The notes: generated by a model from the letters alone, not told the origin. A stretch of DNA of 64,000 bases from Rhodothermales bacterium (GCA_958296045.1 CATQHT010000003.1:1251246-1315245); one strand, 5' to 3'; shown: positions 27,116-37,377, numbered from the stretch's first letter. A program made the numbers and translations.

Positions 27116-28325
27116 GTATCCAGACGGCTACGGCTACAGTCGTTTCTGTGACCTATATCGTGCTTGGCGCCACCGCACGCAGGTGACCATGCATCTGCAC
27201 CACAAGGCGGGTGAGAAGCTCTATGTGGACTTTGCGGGCATGACGATAAAGGTGCGTGATCAGCCGAAGCCAGCTCAGGTCTTTGTGGCCACGATGGGTT
27301 TTTCCAGTTACACGTATGCGGAGGCCACCGGAGACCAGACGCTGAGGAGCTTTATTGGCGCACATCGTCGGGCCTTTGAGTTTTTCGGTGCGGTACCGGC
27401 GGTGGTAGTGCCTGACAACTTGAAGGCGGCAGTCAAGAAGGCGCACCGTTACGATCCGGAAATCAATCCTACCTACCAGGAGATGTGCGAGCATTACGAT
27501 CTGGTAGCGCTGCCGGCTCGCGCGAGAAGAGCAAGAGATAAGGCCAAAGTCGAGTCTGCGGTCAGAGTAGTGGAGCAGTGGATTCTGGCCGCCCTGGGTA
27601 CTGTCCCTTACCTCACGCTGGATATGCTCAATGAGCGGATTGCGAAGGGGTTGGTTACCCTGAATGACACTCCTTTTCAGAAGCGCGAAGGGAGCCGTCG
27701 CAGTCAGTTTGAGGCGGTGGATTTGCCCGCGATGCGCCCTTTACCCTCGAAGCTCTTTGAGTATAGGGAGTGGAAAGTGGCCACGGTGAGCTTTGATTAT
27801 CACATGGCGGTGAACAAGCGGTTCTACAGCGTCCCGTATCGGCATGTCCAGCGCAAAGTGAATGTATGCGTGAGGGAGGTTACCGTGGAGATATACCTTA
27901 GCAATCACCGTATAGCATCCCACATGTTATGCCCCAAGGTCTACGGATGGAGCACACATCCTGAGCATATGCCTTCGAATCATCAGGAGTACGCCCAACA
28001 GCATCGCCTGCTTGAGCGTGCCGCGCAGATCGGTCCGAACACGGAGAAGGTGGCGTTGACCATCATGGAGCGCCGCAGGCATCCTGAGCAGGGCTTTCGC
28101 TGGGGGCTCCTGGACCTTAAGCGCGCCTATCCGCGCGAGCACATCGAGGCGGCCTGCAAGTGGGCATTAGTGCACCAGATCTTCCGCACAAGCAGCATCG
28201 CTAATGTTCTCAAACGTGGCATTGAGCGGCTTACCCTGTACCAGGCAGAGGAGGACCCGCCCATCATGCACGACAACATCCGCGGTGCCCAGTACTACGC
28301 CGACCCCCCTGACAACCACGCTTAG
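27108..28325 (+). pseudogene. istA: istA, C-terminal part
   Basis: This continues the IS21 transposase after the composite transposon. It shows the DDE-type integrase core: EKLYVDFAG (first Asp), VPDNLKAAVKKA (second Asp) and the KAKVESAVRVVEQWILAAL region with Glu. It ends just before istB. Joined to 11593-11873 with one copy of the 8-bp duplication, it gives one uninterrupted frame of about 500 residues. The open frame extends upstream into the IS66 end, but that part is not native. Confidence 0.9.
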
Positions 28326-28329
28326 TTCC

Positions 28330-29094
28330 ATGTTGACACACCCAACGATAGAGCAGCTCGAGAAGCTTCGCTTCTATGGCATGGCCGACGCTTTGCGCGA
28401 TCAGCTAAACCATCCTGGCATTGAGCAGGTGGCATTCATGGACCGCCTCGGTGAGATGGTGGATCGCGAAGCCAACCGGCGTGAAAGCATTCGATTGAAA
28501 TCACGGCTTCGCCGCGCTCGGCTACGGTAACAGGCGTGTATGCAGGACATAGACTATCGCGTGCATCGCGGACTGGACCGTCGCCTCATGCTGTACTTGG
28601 CCGGATGCGACTGGATACGCCAAAAGCAGAACGTGATCATCACCGGCCCCACCAGCGTGGGCAAGAGTTATATTGCCTGTGCGCTGACCCACACCGCCTG
28701 CATAAAAGGCATTAAAGTGCGCTATTTCCGGTTGCAACGAATGCTCGAAGACGTCGCGCTGGCGCGAGCAGAGGGCCGGCTCCTGAAGCTGCTGCGTACG
28801 TTGTCGCGGCTTAGCGTGCTGGTTGATGATGATTGGGGGCTGAAAAAACTCACCAACGCGCAGCAAGATGATCTGCTGGAAATCTTGGATGACCGACACC
28901 AGGTCAGCTCCACCATTGCTACCAGCCAGCTCCCGGTGGAACGCTGGCATCAGGCCATGGAAAATCCTACGCTCGCCGATGCTATCCTGGATCGCCTCGT
29001 CCACAACGCGCACCGCATCCAGCTGACCGGCGACTCGATGCGAAAGCAAATGGCTAACGTGCACATGCCGGAATACCCGGAAGACTCATCTTGA
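28330..29094 (+). pseudogene. istB: istB helper ATPase with an in-frame TAA
   Basis: The frame starts 5 bases after istA ends (MLTHPTIEQLEKLRFYGMADAL). It reads the usual IstB sequence to RLRRARLR, then has TAA at 28528-28530, then continues in the same frame QACMQDIDYRVHRGLDR. The AAA+ part shows Walker A GPTSVGKSY (Ser where Gly is usual) and Walker B VLVDDDWGL. IstB normally assists IstA in target selection and strand transfer. The stop is probably a CAA-to-TAA change. An internal ATG at 28540 could give a shortened ATPase. Confidence 0.85.
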
Positions 29095-29193
29095 TTCTAA
29101 CCAGAAACTCCCAGCAACCACAGGGCATGGCAGCTTACGTCACCATCAAAACACGGCTGAACAACCTCCAGCGCGGATCTCCAGCTTTGATCG

Positions 29194-29335
29194 GATTGGG
29201 TGCACGAATTCGTCGGAATATGCACCAGGTCACGGGGCACACTAAGGAGACTGTTGAATGGAGACGAATTGCTGCCGCCTCCGTACCCATTCTCGGAGTT
29301 CCTCGATCGATGGAATGAGGGTTTCAAGTAAGGCG
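29194..29335 (+). pseudogene. Unrecognised gene, 3' fragment after the IS21 end
   Basis: Starting at the IS21 terminus, one frame reads SDWVHEFVGICTRSRGTLRR, LLNGDELLPPPYPFSEFLDR, WNEGFK and stops. The first ~30 bases match 21326-21356. It looks like the C-terminus of a real protein into whose gene IS21 inserted. Family not recognised. Confidence 0.4.
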
Positions 29336-29817
29336 CGAGCAGGCACTGGATTCTTTCCCGCCCGACACTCCTGCAAGTCATCCTTTTTGCCATCTCGCGT
29401 TATTTTCGATCGCGGTTAATACTCGCCCCTTTGTGTGCCCCGACCTTGGAGACCGGCAGCCCTCAGTGTTCTGACTCGGTCAGCTTCGGAGGTGAGATGG
29501 GCATCGGCCTTCCCTGCATTGCAGCATACAGCACTGCCTTGTCCACACTGGTATGCAGCTCTTTGAGGATGCATACCTTGTCGAGCGGCTAGCGCTACCG
29601 CAGTCGTGCACGCAGCACAACCACTGGGTTCAACCATATGTTGGCGAAATACTGTTTTCCCAGATTCATGCCACGGACGGAAGTAGGCCAACATTGCGGC
29701 GCGCCCCGGTGTGCAAAGCGGCACGAGCCGCGACGCTCTTGCCTGCCGCCACTGTCGTAATCCCCAAGACCGAAATACAGTAGGCCTGCCCTGCCAACTC
29801 TCTACCGCCCATTCGTT
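29336..29817. other. No confident gene upstream of the sialidase
   Basis: About 480 bp. A 76-codon plus-strand frame (29553-29783) and antisense frames exist, but none shows recognisable features. No promoter is obvious. Confidence 0.35.
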
Positions 29818-30643
29818 ATGCAACAACTCTATTATCGGGCCTTCCCGCTGAGCCTAGCGCTGCTGTTCGCTGCTGCAGGCGCTGCGCAGGTACCCAACTA
29901 CATCTTTGAGCAAGGCCAAGACGAGTACGACTGCTTCAGGATCCCTGCAGTGATCAATGCTCCAGATGGATCCGTGATAGCTTTTGCAGAAGGCCGCCGG
30001 CATAGCTGTTCGGATACGGGCGATGTGGATCTGGTGATGAAGCGATCCACGGACAATGGCCTCACCTGGGGTGCATTGCAGGTGATCTGGGACCAGGAAG
30101 ACAACACCGTGGGCAACCCGGCACCGGTAGTGGACGCCGAGACGGGAGGACTATTCTTGCTGTCCACCTGGAACCTCGGGAGCGATCGTGAACCCGACAT
30201 CATCAGTCAGACGTCGACGGATACGCGCCGCGTGTTTGTGCTGGCGTCCAAGGACAGCGGCCACACGTGGGATGAGCCAAGGGAGATCACCGCCAACGTG
30301 AAAGACTCTTCCTGGACCTGGTACGCAACCGGTCCGGGATCCGGGATCCAGCTGCAACATGGTTCCCACGCGGGTCGCCTCATAGTAGCCTGCGACCATA
30401 TAGAGGCGAACACCCGACACTACTACTCCCATGTGATCTACTCCGATGATCACGGGCAGTCATGGCAGCTGGGCGGATCTACGCCGCAGCACTTCGTTAA
30501 CGAGTCGGAGGTCGCAGAACTCGAAGGGGGCGGGCTACTGCTCAACATGCGCAACTACGCCCAGGGCGAGAGGCACCGCAAGGTCGCCCGAAGCTTTAAC
30601 GGCGGAGCCACATGGAGCGACCTGGAGTCCGATACTACCCTAG

Positions 30644-32479
30644 GAGCCTGCGATGCAGTAGCACCCGTTATGCATGGTGGCGGTGCTTGCTGACGTGGCA
30701 TCTTTGGAACAGTCACCCTGTACCCACTGCATATATGCATCTTTATGATTGTAGGTACATATATGTGTGTGTTAGCGCTACTTGCCGTCCCTTAAGCCCA
30801 TGCCGACAACGTTTCGCCCGTATGCACCAGAGGATCCGGTGGTGATGCCACCATCGCTCCAGGACTGGCTTCCAGAGGATCACCTGGCTTTTTTCGTGTC
30901 TGACTTTGTAGACCGCGCGGACCTTGCGCCCTTTTTTGCTCCATACGAGGGGGATGGGCGCCGCAATAGACCCTATCATCCTGCCATGATGTTGAAGGTG
31001 TTGATCTACGCTTATGCCACCGGCGTCACCTCATCGCGGCAGATTGCGCAGAAGTTGGAGACTAATATTGCCTTCCGTGTACTGGCGGCCAATAACATGC
31101 CGCACCATCGTACGATTTGTGCGTTCCGGCAGCGTCATTTCCAGGATTTCCGTGCTTTGTTTGTTCAGGTCGTCTTGATGGCACAGAATTCTGGCTTGAT
31201 TGATTGGGGGAAGGTTGCGATTGATGGCACCAAAGTCAGGGCGAATGCGAGTAAGCGTAAGGCGATGAGCTACGCGCGACTGAACAAGGAGGAGAAGCGG
31301 CTGCAGTCAGAGGTTGACGCGCTGTTGGCGCAGGCGCAGGAGGAGGATGAGGTAGAAGACGCGTTGTTAGGAGAGGAAGTGCGGGGCGACGAGTTGCCGC
31401 CGGCGCTGTCTACTCGCGCAGATCGTAAAGCTGCTCTTGATGCAATGGAGGCGGAGCGCACGCGTGCGAGCAAAGCGATTGGCAGCAAAAAGCAGGGGGT
31501 TGACACGACACAGCCCACCGAGGCAGTGGATTCGTCCCCATCGTCTCCAGAATTGCCGACGGATACGACCGACCTGTCCGTAGAAGTCCCCGCGGATAGC
31601 AGTGTGGAGGAGGAGATTGCACGCAGGCGGAAGAAGCTTGCCAACATCCGAAAGGCTAAGTCCAACTTGAAGGCCAGACAGCGGGAGAGGGATGAGGCTA
31701 AGGGGCGTAAGCCAAGTCAGAAGCGCAATCCGAAAGGGGGTCCAGCGTACAAGCGTCCGTTCGGGGAACCCGAAGCCAAGGCACAAAGCAATTTCACCGA
31801 TCCCGAAAGCCGCATCATGCTGACGAGCCAGGATGGCTTCCAGCAAAGTTACAATGCACAAACGGTAGTGGACGGGCGCAACCAGTTAATCGTGGAAACA
31901 CGCGTGACTAACCAGGCTACAGACCAAGATCAGCTTTTACCGATGGTAAGGGCCACCCAAGATACCTATGGTCAGCAGCTCGCTATTGTGATAGCGGACG
32001 CAGGCTATTGCAGCGAGGCCAATATCACCGCGTTGAACACCCGCGGCATAGATGGCTATATCGCCGTCGGTCGGGAGAGCGGGAAGGTGGGATCCATCAA
32101 TCCAGAGACACGGCCCGCTACGGCACGCATGTGGGACAAGCTGCGTACGAAGGAGGGGCACGCGGTCTACCGCGAGCGCAAGTGGCTCTCGGAGGCACCC
32201 AACGGTTGGATAAAGTCTGTCCTCGGCTTTCGACAATTCAGCGTTCGGGGACTGAAAAAGGTTGCTGGCGAGTGGGACCTGGTGTGCTTAAGTCTGAATC
32301 TGAGAAGGCTATTTGCAATGCAGGTGGCAAATGTGACGTAAAGGCAACAAAAATCAGGTGAATAGGGCTGCTCCAAGACAAGAAAGGGCTGCCAACGGAC
32401 ACCATTTGCCTTGGGCTGTACGGCTGACCAGCAATCCGGCCCACGAAAGCAAATGTGATCGTTCCTACGGCGCATGCCC
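30644..32479 (+). mobile_element. IS1182-family element in the sialidase gene
   Basis: 1836 bp bounded by the palindromic tetranucleotide CTAG at 30640-30643 and 32480-32483, the typical IS1182 target duplication. Removing the element and one CTAG rejoins the sialidase frame (DTTLVEPI). The terminal repeats are weak (GAGCCTGCG against GGGCATGCG). Confidence 0.85.
30800..32341 (+). CDS. IS1182-family transposase
   Basis: I choose the ATG at 30800 (MPTTFRPYAPED), the family's usual start, over an upstream TTG-type start. It encodes 513 residues. The N-terminal part has RPYHPAMMLKVLIYAYATGV and MPHHRTICAFRQRH; the catalytic part has KVAIDGTKVRANAS (Asp), AIVIADAGYCSEANI (Asp) and YRERKWLSEAPNGWIKSVLG (Glu). 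An acidic Ser/Thr-rich insert with coiled-coil sequence lies between the first and second Asp. It is intact and likely functional. Confidence 0.9.
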   Translation: MPTTFRPYAPEDPVVMPPSLQDWLPEDHLAFFVSDFVDRADLAPFFAPYEGDGRRNRPYHPAMMLKVLIYAYATGVTSSRQIAQKLETNIAFRVLAANNMPHHRTICAFRQRHFQDFRALFVQVVLMAQNSGLIDWGKVAIDGTKVRANASKRKAMSYARLNKEEKRLQSEVDALLAQAQEEDEVEDALLGEEVRGDELPPALSTRADRKAALDAMEAERTRASKAIGSKKQGVDTTQPTEAVDSSPSSPELPTDTTDLSVEVPADSSVEEEIARRRKKLANIRKAKSNLKARQRERDEAKGRKPSQKRNPKGGPAYKRPFGEPEAKAQSNFTDPESRIMLTSQDGFQQSYNAQTVVDGRNQLIVETRVTNQATDQDQLLPMVRATQDTYGQQLAIVIADAGYCSEANITALNTRGIDGYIAVGRESGKVGSINPETRPATARMWDKLRTKEGHAVYRERKWLSEAPNGWIKSVLGFRQFSVRGLKKVAGEWDLVCLSLNLRRLFAMQVANVT

Positions 32480-33018
32480 CTAGTAGAACCTATCCGCCAG
32501 GCGAGCCTACAGCGCTACCAGTTTGCCGACGAAGGGCAGAGCATCCTCTTGTTTTCCAACCCCGCAAGTGCCGAGCGGCGTGAGAATATGACCGTACGCG
32601 CCAGCTTTGATGAAGGCAAAACCTGGCCGTAGCAGATGCTTATCTACGGACCCATGGCCGCATACTCCGACTTGGTCCGGCTACCAGACGACGTTATCGG
32701 CCTATTGTACGAGGCTGGCCCGGACCAAGCCACCCCCTATCATGGCATCGCCTTCAGGCGAATTCCGCCGAGTGCCCTGAAATAGGCCCCCCAACCTGAC
32801 TTTTTGAAATGGCTCTCCACGGGTCTCTGTAAGCTCGGAAACACGCGCGTAAGCACGCTATTGACCCAGTCTCACTGGGAACCGCCCACTGCGCATACAC
32901 ACACGTGACCAACAGCGTTACACATTGCCAAGAGTTACCTACATTACCGCTCCAGCGCGGCAGCGATCGCTCAAACCCAACTAGGAATGGTGCAATCCCA
33001 AAGGTCCAGGGCCCACCG

Positions 33019-35538
33019 ATGAGCCAATATCCATCAGAAGGTGACTTTCTTGGTAGCGGCACCGTGCTGCGCGGCTACGAAATCAAGTCAGTAGTCGGAC
33101 GAGGCGGTTTCGGAGTTGTGTACAAGGGGCACCACAGGATATTGGATTCTGATGTGGCAATCAAGGAGTTCTTCCCGCGTGAGTTGGCACGGCGCAGATC
33201 TGGGGTCGTCCAGCCTATGGAGTCAGGATGTGAAGAGTCCTTCGAGGACGGCCTCCAGCGCTTCATGGCTGAGGGGCGCAGGTTGGAGGCGTTGCGAGAT
33301 CACCCGAATATTGCCATATGCCGTGATTTGTTTCTAGCCAACGGCACGTCCTACATGGTGATGGACTTCGTGGATGGGCTGCCGCTGTCTGCGTTGCTGG
33401 GGCAGCGTGAAAACAACGGCGACCCGTTTACGGAGGAGGACTTGCTTGATGTGATTCTACCGCTGCTTGCTGGCCTTAAGCGAGTGCACGAATCAGGATT
33501 ATACCACCGAGACATCAAGCCCTCAAACATCCTGATTCGGCGGCAGGATAACCAACCGGTGCTGATAGACTTTGGTGCGGCGAAGCAGGAGTCATCGGGT
33601 GCAACGAAGTCCATGGCGCCCTATACCGACGGCTACGCTGCTATGGAGCAAGTCGGTGAAGGAACCATCGGGCCATGGACTGACATCTACGGCGTTGGGG
33701 CGCTTATGTGGCGCATGGTGGCGGGTGGCAGTCCTCCATGGGAGCCACCTAGTCCAACAAAGGTCCAGCATAGGGCCTTGGCGGTCCTACAGGGCAGAAC
33801 CGATCCGTTGCCGCCTGCCAGCGCTGTTGGGTCAGGAAGATTTTCGCCGAGGCTACTCAAGTCCATTGACCAGTGTTTGGCAATCTCGGATTCCTCTCGA
33901 ATTCGCTCTTGCGATCAGCTACTTGTTAAGATACGAGAGCGCACTGTAGTAGCCGTCCCACCGCCTGCTGCAACGACAGGGAGAGTACGAAAAACCGTTA
34001 GCCAATCACGTTTGAAACAGCAGGTACGCACAAGGCGAAATCAATTCGCGGCTTTGCGTCCGACTACACGTGGTCTTGTGTTGCTCGTGGTATTGTGTCT
34101 GGTTACGGTCGCGATCGCTATGATTGCGCGAGGAATTGACGACAGTGTGCCCCTAACTGTTCAGACGGTGCCAGCAGATGCGCAGGTTGAACTTGTAGGC
34201 CATAGCGATACGTATAGTGCTGGAATGGCGCTTCGTCCCGGAACGTACCGTTTGAAGGTCAGTCAGCCAGGCTACGAATCGAAATCGGTTCAGATTAAAC
34301 ATGGAGCAGAGCCCACCCGCCGCCAAGTCATACTGAGCCCGATTAGCCCATCGCAGCCCAGGGATTCAGGCTTTGTGCTTCAGCCTGGTCTTGGTCAGAT
34401 CACACAGAGACCTAACAATCCACTACCTCCAAGAAAATCCTTTACAAGAGGATCGGACATGGACGAAGTGTTGGCGGTGCAGGGTACTCCCACAGGAATT
34501 AGAACGGACAAAGCCTTCGGTGTCGAATATTGGGACTACGGTGACCCCGTTCGGAGCTCAATTACATTCGATCTGTGGACCAAGCGGGTCAAGGGATGGT
34601 CGGACAGTGAATGGTCGGACAGTTCACGCATCCTTAAGGTGCAGATGCAGCCGAGACGGATCGTTTCAATGCTTAGCTTCACAAGAGGATCGGACATGGA
34701 CGAAGTGTTGGCGGTGCAGGGTACTCCTACAGGAATTAGGACGGACCAAGCCTTACGCGAAGAATATTGGTCCTATGGGGGCTTCTTTTCGAGCAGGGTT
34801 ACATTCGATCTGCGGACCAAGCGGGTCAAGGGATGGTCGGACAGTTCAGGCAACCTTAAGGTGCAAATGCAGCCGAGGCGAATCGTTTCAGCGCATAGCT
34901 TCACAATAGGATCGGACATGGACGAAGTGTTAGCGGTGCAGGGTACTCCTACAGGAATTTCGCAAGGCTATGGCGAAGAACAGTGGGGCTACGGTAATAG
35001 CGAGGTTACATTCGATCTGCAAACCAAGCGTGTCAACGGGTGGACGGACTACAGAGACATCCTTAAGGTGCAGATGCAGCCGAGGCGGATCGTTTCAGCG
35101 CATAGCTTTACAAGAGGATCGGACATGGACGAAGTGTTGGCGGTGCAGGGTACTCCTACAGGAATTAGAACGTCCCAATCCTGGGGCGACGAACAGTGGG
35201 CCTACGGGTCGAGCAGGGTTACATTCGATCTGCGGACCAAGCGGGTCAAGGGATGGTCGGACAGTTCAGGCAACCTTAAGGTGCAGATGCAGCCGAGACG
35301 GATCGTTTCAGCGCGTAGCTTCACAAGAGGATCGGACATGGACGAAGTGTTGGCGGTGCAGGGTACTCCTACAAGCATTTGGGAGTGGACATCCGGTGGC
35401 GAAGAATATTGGGAATACGGTGTTTCGGAGCCCTTTCCCAAAGAAGCTCCCGGGTGGAGCACAGTTATATTCGATCTGCGGACCAAGCGGGTCAAGAATT
35501 GGTCGGACATGCCAGGCAACCTTAAGGTGAACTATTAG
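33019..35538 (+). CDS. Membrane Ser/Thr protein kinase with PEGA domain and five VQGTPT repeats
   Basis: I start at 33019 (MSQYPSEGDFLGSGTVLRGY); the frame is open 38 codons further up, but the paralogue conserves this Met. It has 839 residues. The Hanks-type kinase domain (~20-305) has GRGGFG, VAIKE (Lys 49), YHRDIKPSN (Asp 165) and IDFGAAK, so it should be active. A basic linker follows, then one transmembrane helix (~352-371), a PEGA domain (~380-440), and five repeats of 65-80 residues, each starting SFTRGSDMDEVLAVQGTPT and containing a YG and a VTFDLRTKRV strand. Kinase inside, repeats outside: likely a sensor. It sits 355 bp before the channel/FHA/phosphatase/vWA operon. Confidence 0.85.
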   Translation: MSQYPSEGDFLGSGTVLRGYEIKSVVGRGGFGVVYKGHHRILDSDVAIKEFFPRELARRRSGVVQPMESGCEESFEDGLQRFMAEGRRLEALRDHPNIAICRDLFLANGTSYMVMDFVDGLPLSALLGQRENNGDPFTEEDLLDVILPLLAGLKRVHESGLYHRDIKPSNILIRRQDNQPVLIDFGAAKQESSGATKSMAPYTDGYAAMEQVGEGTIGPWTDIYGVGALMWRMVAGGSPPWEPPSPTKVQHRALAVLQGRTDPLPPASAVGSGRFSPRLLKSIDQCLAISDSSRIRSCDQLLVKIRERTVVAVPPPAATTGRVRKTVSQSRLKQQVRTRRNQFAALRPTTRGLVLLVVLCLVTVAIAMIARGIDDSVPLTVQTVPADAQVELVGHSDTYSAGMALRPGTYRLKVSQPGYESKSVQIKHGAEPTRRQVILSPISPSQPRDSGFVLQPGLGQITQRPNNPLPPRKSFTRGSDMDEVLAVQGTPTGIRTDKAFGVEYWDYGDPVRSSITFDLWTKRVKGWSDSEWSDSSRILKVQMQPRRIVSMLSFTRGSDMDEVLAVQGTPTGIRTDQALREEYWSYGGFFSSRVTFDLRTKRVKGWSDSSGNLKVQMQPRRIVSAHSFTIGSDMDEVLAVQGTPTGISQGYGEEQWGYGNSEVTFDLQTKRVNGWTDYRDILKVQMQPRRIVSAHSFTRGSDMDEVLAVQGTPTGIRTSQSWGDEQWAYGSSRVTFDLRTKRVKGWSDSSGNLKVQMQPRRIVSARSFTRGSDMDEVLAVQGTPTSIWEWTSGGEEYWEYGVSEPFPKEAPGWSTVIFDLRTKRVKNWSDMPGNLKVNY
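34438..35536 (+). repeat. Five in-frame tandem repeats in the kinase gene
   Basis: Units begin near 34438, 34675, 34900, 35104 and 35320, with lengths of about 204-237 bp. Large blocks such as GATCGGACATGGACGAAGTG and the stretch encoding KVQMQPRRIVSA are nearly identical between units. The segment after GTPT and the segment around YG vary in sequence and length. This pattern indicates recent expansion with local diversification of an extracytoplasmic domain. Confidence 0.9.
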
Positions 35539-35893
35539 GCGTGAAGGTCTGTTTCGATCTGATCACGGGGTGCGGCAAGCTCCCACCGTGTGTGCCGCGT
35601 GTAAGTGAACGCTTGCTAAGCACCAGTGTTGCCGCACTTACTTGAGCAGAGTGTGGTTGAATTCTTCATGCAGTTCTGAAAATGGATGCCAACGCCGGCC
35701 CGCTCGTCCGTCAGGCGATGCTGGCACGTACCGATCCGAAAAGGTTGGAGTTACCTAATTGCTTCCAAAAACGATCCCCAGACCAATACCTACAGCTCAT
35801 GAATATTCCGTCGACATTGGCAGCACTAGACCAATGCTTCGCCCCGGGTGCCTTTCAACCCTGAAATCGGATAGCATTCGCTAAGTTGCCTGC
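35539..35893. other. Gap between kinase and operon
   Basis: 355 bp. A 60-codon frame (35682-35864) has no recognisable features. The operon promoter probably lies here, but I see no convincing boxes. Confidence 0.35.
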
Positions 35894-36700
35894 ATGAATC
35901 TGCTTGAATTGCAAGAGTCGACCAGTCGCGCTGTCGGCGCCCTCGCTGCGCTGCTGGCTGGCTCTGGAGTAATAGCGATCCTTACCGCTCTGCTCCCGGT
36001 ACCGGAAGTTGGTACCGCCCGCATCATTCTTTCCGCCCTACTCTTGGATCGGGGAAGCGACCTCTACCCGCTGACGGTCCAGAATGTGATGTGGCTAACG
36101 TTCTTCATAGGTCTGGGTGAATTGTGGCCTCGGTTCAGGCGCGCACGTGCGGAAATCAGGCAATTTGGCATCGGGCTGTTGCCAGACGATCCGGCCACCA
36201 TCCTTCGGTCGAAGGATCTGATTGCTATCTACCGAAGAGTCATGAAGGCCAAGCGTTCCACGCACTATCGCCTTCAGCGACTAATTTTGCGCGCAATTCA
36301 ACAGTTCCAGATCAGCAGGTCTGTGGCCCAGGCGAATAGCCTGGTGGACTCCAGCCTTGAGCTCATGCAGCACGAGATCGACCTCAAGTACAGCATGGTA
36401 CGCTACATTACTTGGCTAATACCCACGCTGGGTTTCATTGGGACGGTCATCGGCATCGCGCTGGCCCTAACGGCGGCTAGCGACATGCCGAGCCTAGATG
36501 ATGCGCAGGCTGTGCAGGCTTGGTTTGGGGCCATGACCGCCAAGCTGGGGGTAGCATTCAATACCACGTTCATGGCACTCGTGATGGCCGCAGTCTTGGT
36601 GTTCCTGCAGCAAATTGCCCGGGGCAAGGAGGAGGCTGCCCTCAACAGCGCGGGCCAGTACTGTATGGACAACCTCATCAACCGGCTCTACGAAGAGTAA
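35894..36700 (+). CDS. MotA/TolQ/ExbB-family proton-channel subunit
   Basis: 268 residues. Hydrophobic helices are at ~15-37, ~60-80, ~168-196 and ~222-243. The last two frame the family core: ITWLIPTLGFIGTVIGIALA, then a conserved loop, then VAFNTTFMALVMAAVLVFLQ. MotA/TolQ/ExbB proteins form pentameric channels around a dimer of MotB/TolR/ExbD, coupling proton flow to movement. The partner is probably the last gene of this operon, which has a TolR-like N-terminus. No exbD or tolR of normal type is nearby. It is first gene of a five-gene operon with gaps of 12 bp or less. Confidence 0.8.
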   Translation: MNLLELQESTSRAVGALAALLAGSGVIAILTALLPVPEVGTARIILSALLLDRGSDLYPLTVQNVMWLTFFIGLGELWPRFRRARAEIRQFGIGLLPDDPATILRSKDLIAIYRRVMKAKRSTHYRLQRLILRAIQQFQISRSVAQANSLVDSSLELMQHEIDLKYSMVRYITWLIPTLGFIGTVIGIALALTAASDMPSLDDAQAVQAWFGAMTAKLGVAFNTTFMALVMAAVLVFLQQIARGKEEAALNSAGQYCMDNLINRLYEE

Positions 36701-36712
36701 GAGCGGATCCAA

Positions 36713-37377
36713 TGGCGAAAAAGCTCAACAAGGACGGACTACCGACGGATGTGCCTTCGGCGGCACCGCCAGCGGCCAAGGGCCTGTTTCGTGGCCTTGA
36801 GTCCGGTCCGAAGGATGACACATCTGACAAGGACCAGCTCCCGCGCGGTCGCAGCGTAATAGGGCGTGGAGAGTTGCCTACCAGACCAGCCGTTCGCCCG
36901 CATGCAGACTTGGATGCCTTTGCACCTGCGGGCGGTGAGCCGCGCACGGTTGTCGCCGTGGGGCGAAAACGGTATGCCAGCGAACCCAGGGACCGACTTT
37001 CGGTGTCAGACCCCATGGCTGATCCCGTCGTGGGGTGGCTTGTGGTTGTAGGCGGGCCCGGCCGCGGGTCGGCTGTAAAACTGGGAAGCGGGCAAAACTC
37101 CGTGGGAAGGGGGCCCAAGGCCCGGGCACGGATCGACTTCGGGGACCGGCATATTTCGCGAGATTCGCATGCCATTGTGACGTATGATCCCAGGAATAAT
37201 CGGTTCCACATCCAACAGGGTGCGGGCACCAACCTGACTTACCTGGGTGGAGAGCCGGTTCTGTCTCCTGCGGCGTTAAGGTCCGGCAGCGAGATTACGC
37301 TTGGCGAGACCACGTTGCGCTTCGTTGCCCTCTGCGACGAACACTTCACATGGAATAGAGGAGGTTTGTCCCAATGA
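36713..37377 (+). CDS. Soluble FHA-domain protein
   Basis: 221 residues from the ATG at 36713, 12 bases after the channel gene. The first ~105 residues are charged and look disordered. The FHA domain (~110-205) shows SVGRGPKARARIDFGDRHIS, SRDSHA and the TNLTYLGG loop, i.e. the Gly-Arg, Ser-x-x-His and Asn positions used to bind phosphothreonine. It lacks membrane segments. It probably reads kinase output for the neighbouring channel/vWA complex (inferred). Its end overlaps the phosphatase start by 4 bases (ATGA). Confidence 0.85.

Larger units (their letters stand above)
11400..29197 (+). mobile_element. IS21-family element, interrupted by a 15.2-kb composite transposon
   Basis: The left end AATCCGATCCAAGCTGG (11400-11416) matches the complement of the right end CCAGCTTTGATCGGATT (29181-29197) with one mismatch. 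A second AAGCTGGAC at 11432 fits the multiple terminal repeats of IS21 elements. Without the insertion at 11874-27107 the element is about 2.56 kb and carries istA and istB, the standard size and gene order. Both genes are damaged. Confidence 0.85.
29818..32784 (+). pseudogene. Exo-alpha-sialidase, split by IS1182 and carrying an in-frame TAG
   Basis: The first part (29818-30643) has a signal peptide (LSLALLFAAAGAAQ), the FRIP motif (CFRIPAV, Arg of the triad) and Asp boxes STDNGLTWG, SKDSGHTWD, SDDHGQSWQ and SFNGGATWS, with NESEV holding the likely catalytic Glu. The second part (32484-32784) continues VEPIRQASLQRYQFADEG, has the fifth Asp box SFDEGKTWP, then TAG at 32630-32632, then AYSDLVRLPDD with the nucleophile-type Tyr. 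Such enzymes release sialic acid from glycoconjugates outside the cell. Both the insertion and the stop make it inactive. The size without the insert is about 375 residues. Confidence 0.85.

Noticed and set aside
29553-29783. 76-codon frame before the sialidase as a gene
   Set aside because: No start context or family features; the antisense frame is longer and equally unsupported.
34438-35536. Repeated blocks separated by variable segments as a CRISPR-like array
   Set aside because: The units exceed 200 bp and encode in-frame protein domains of the kinase.
35682-35864. 60-codon frame between kinase and channel gene
   Set aside because: No conserved features and no ribosome site; left as intergenic.
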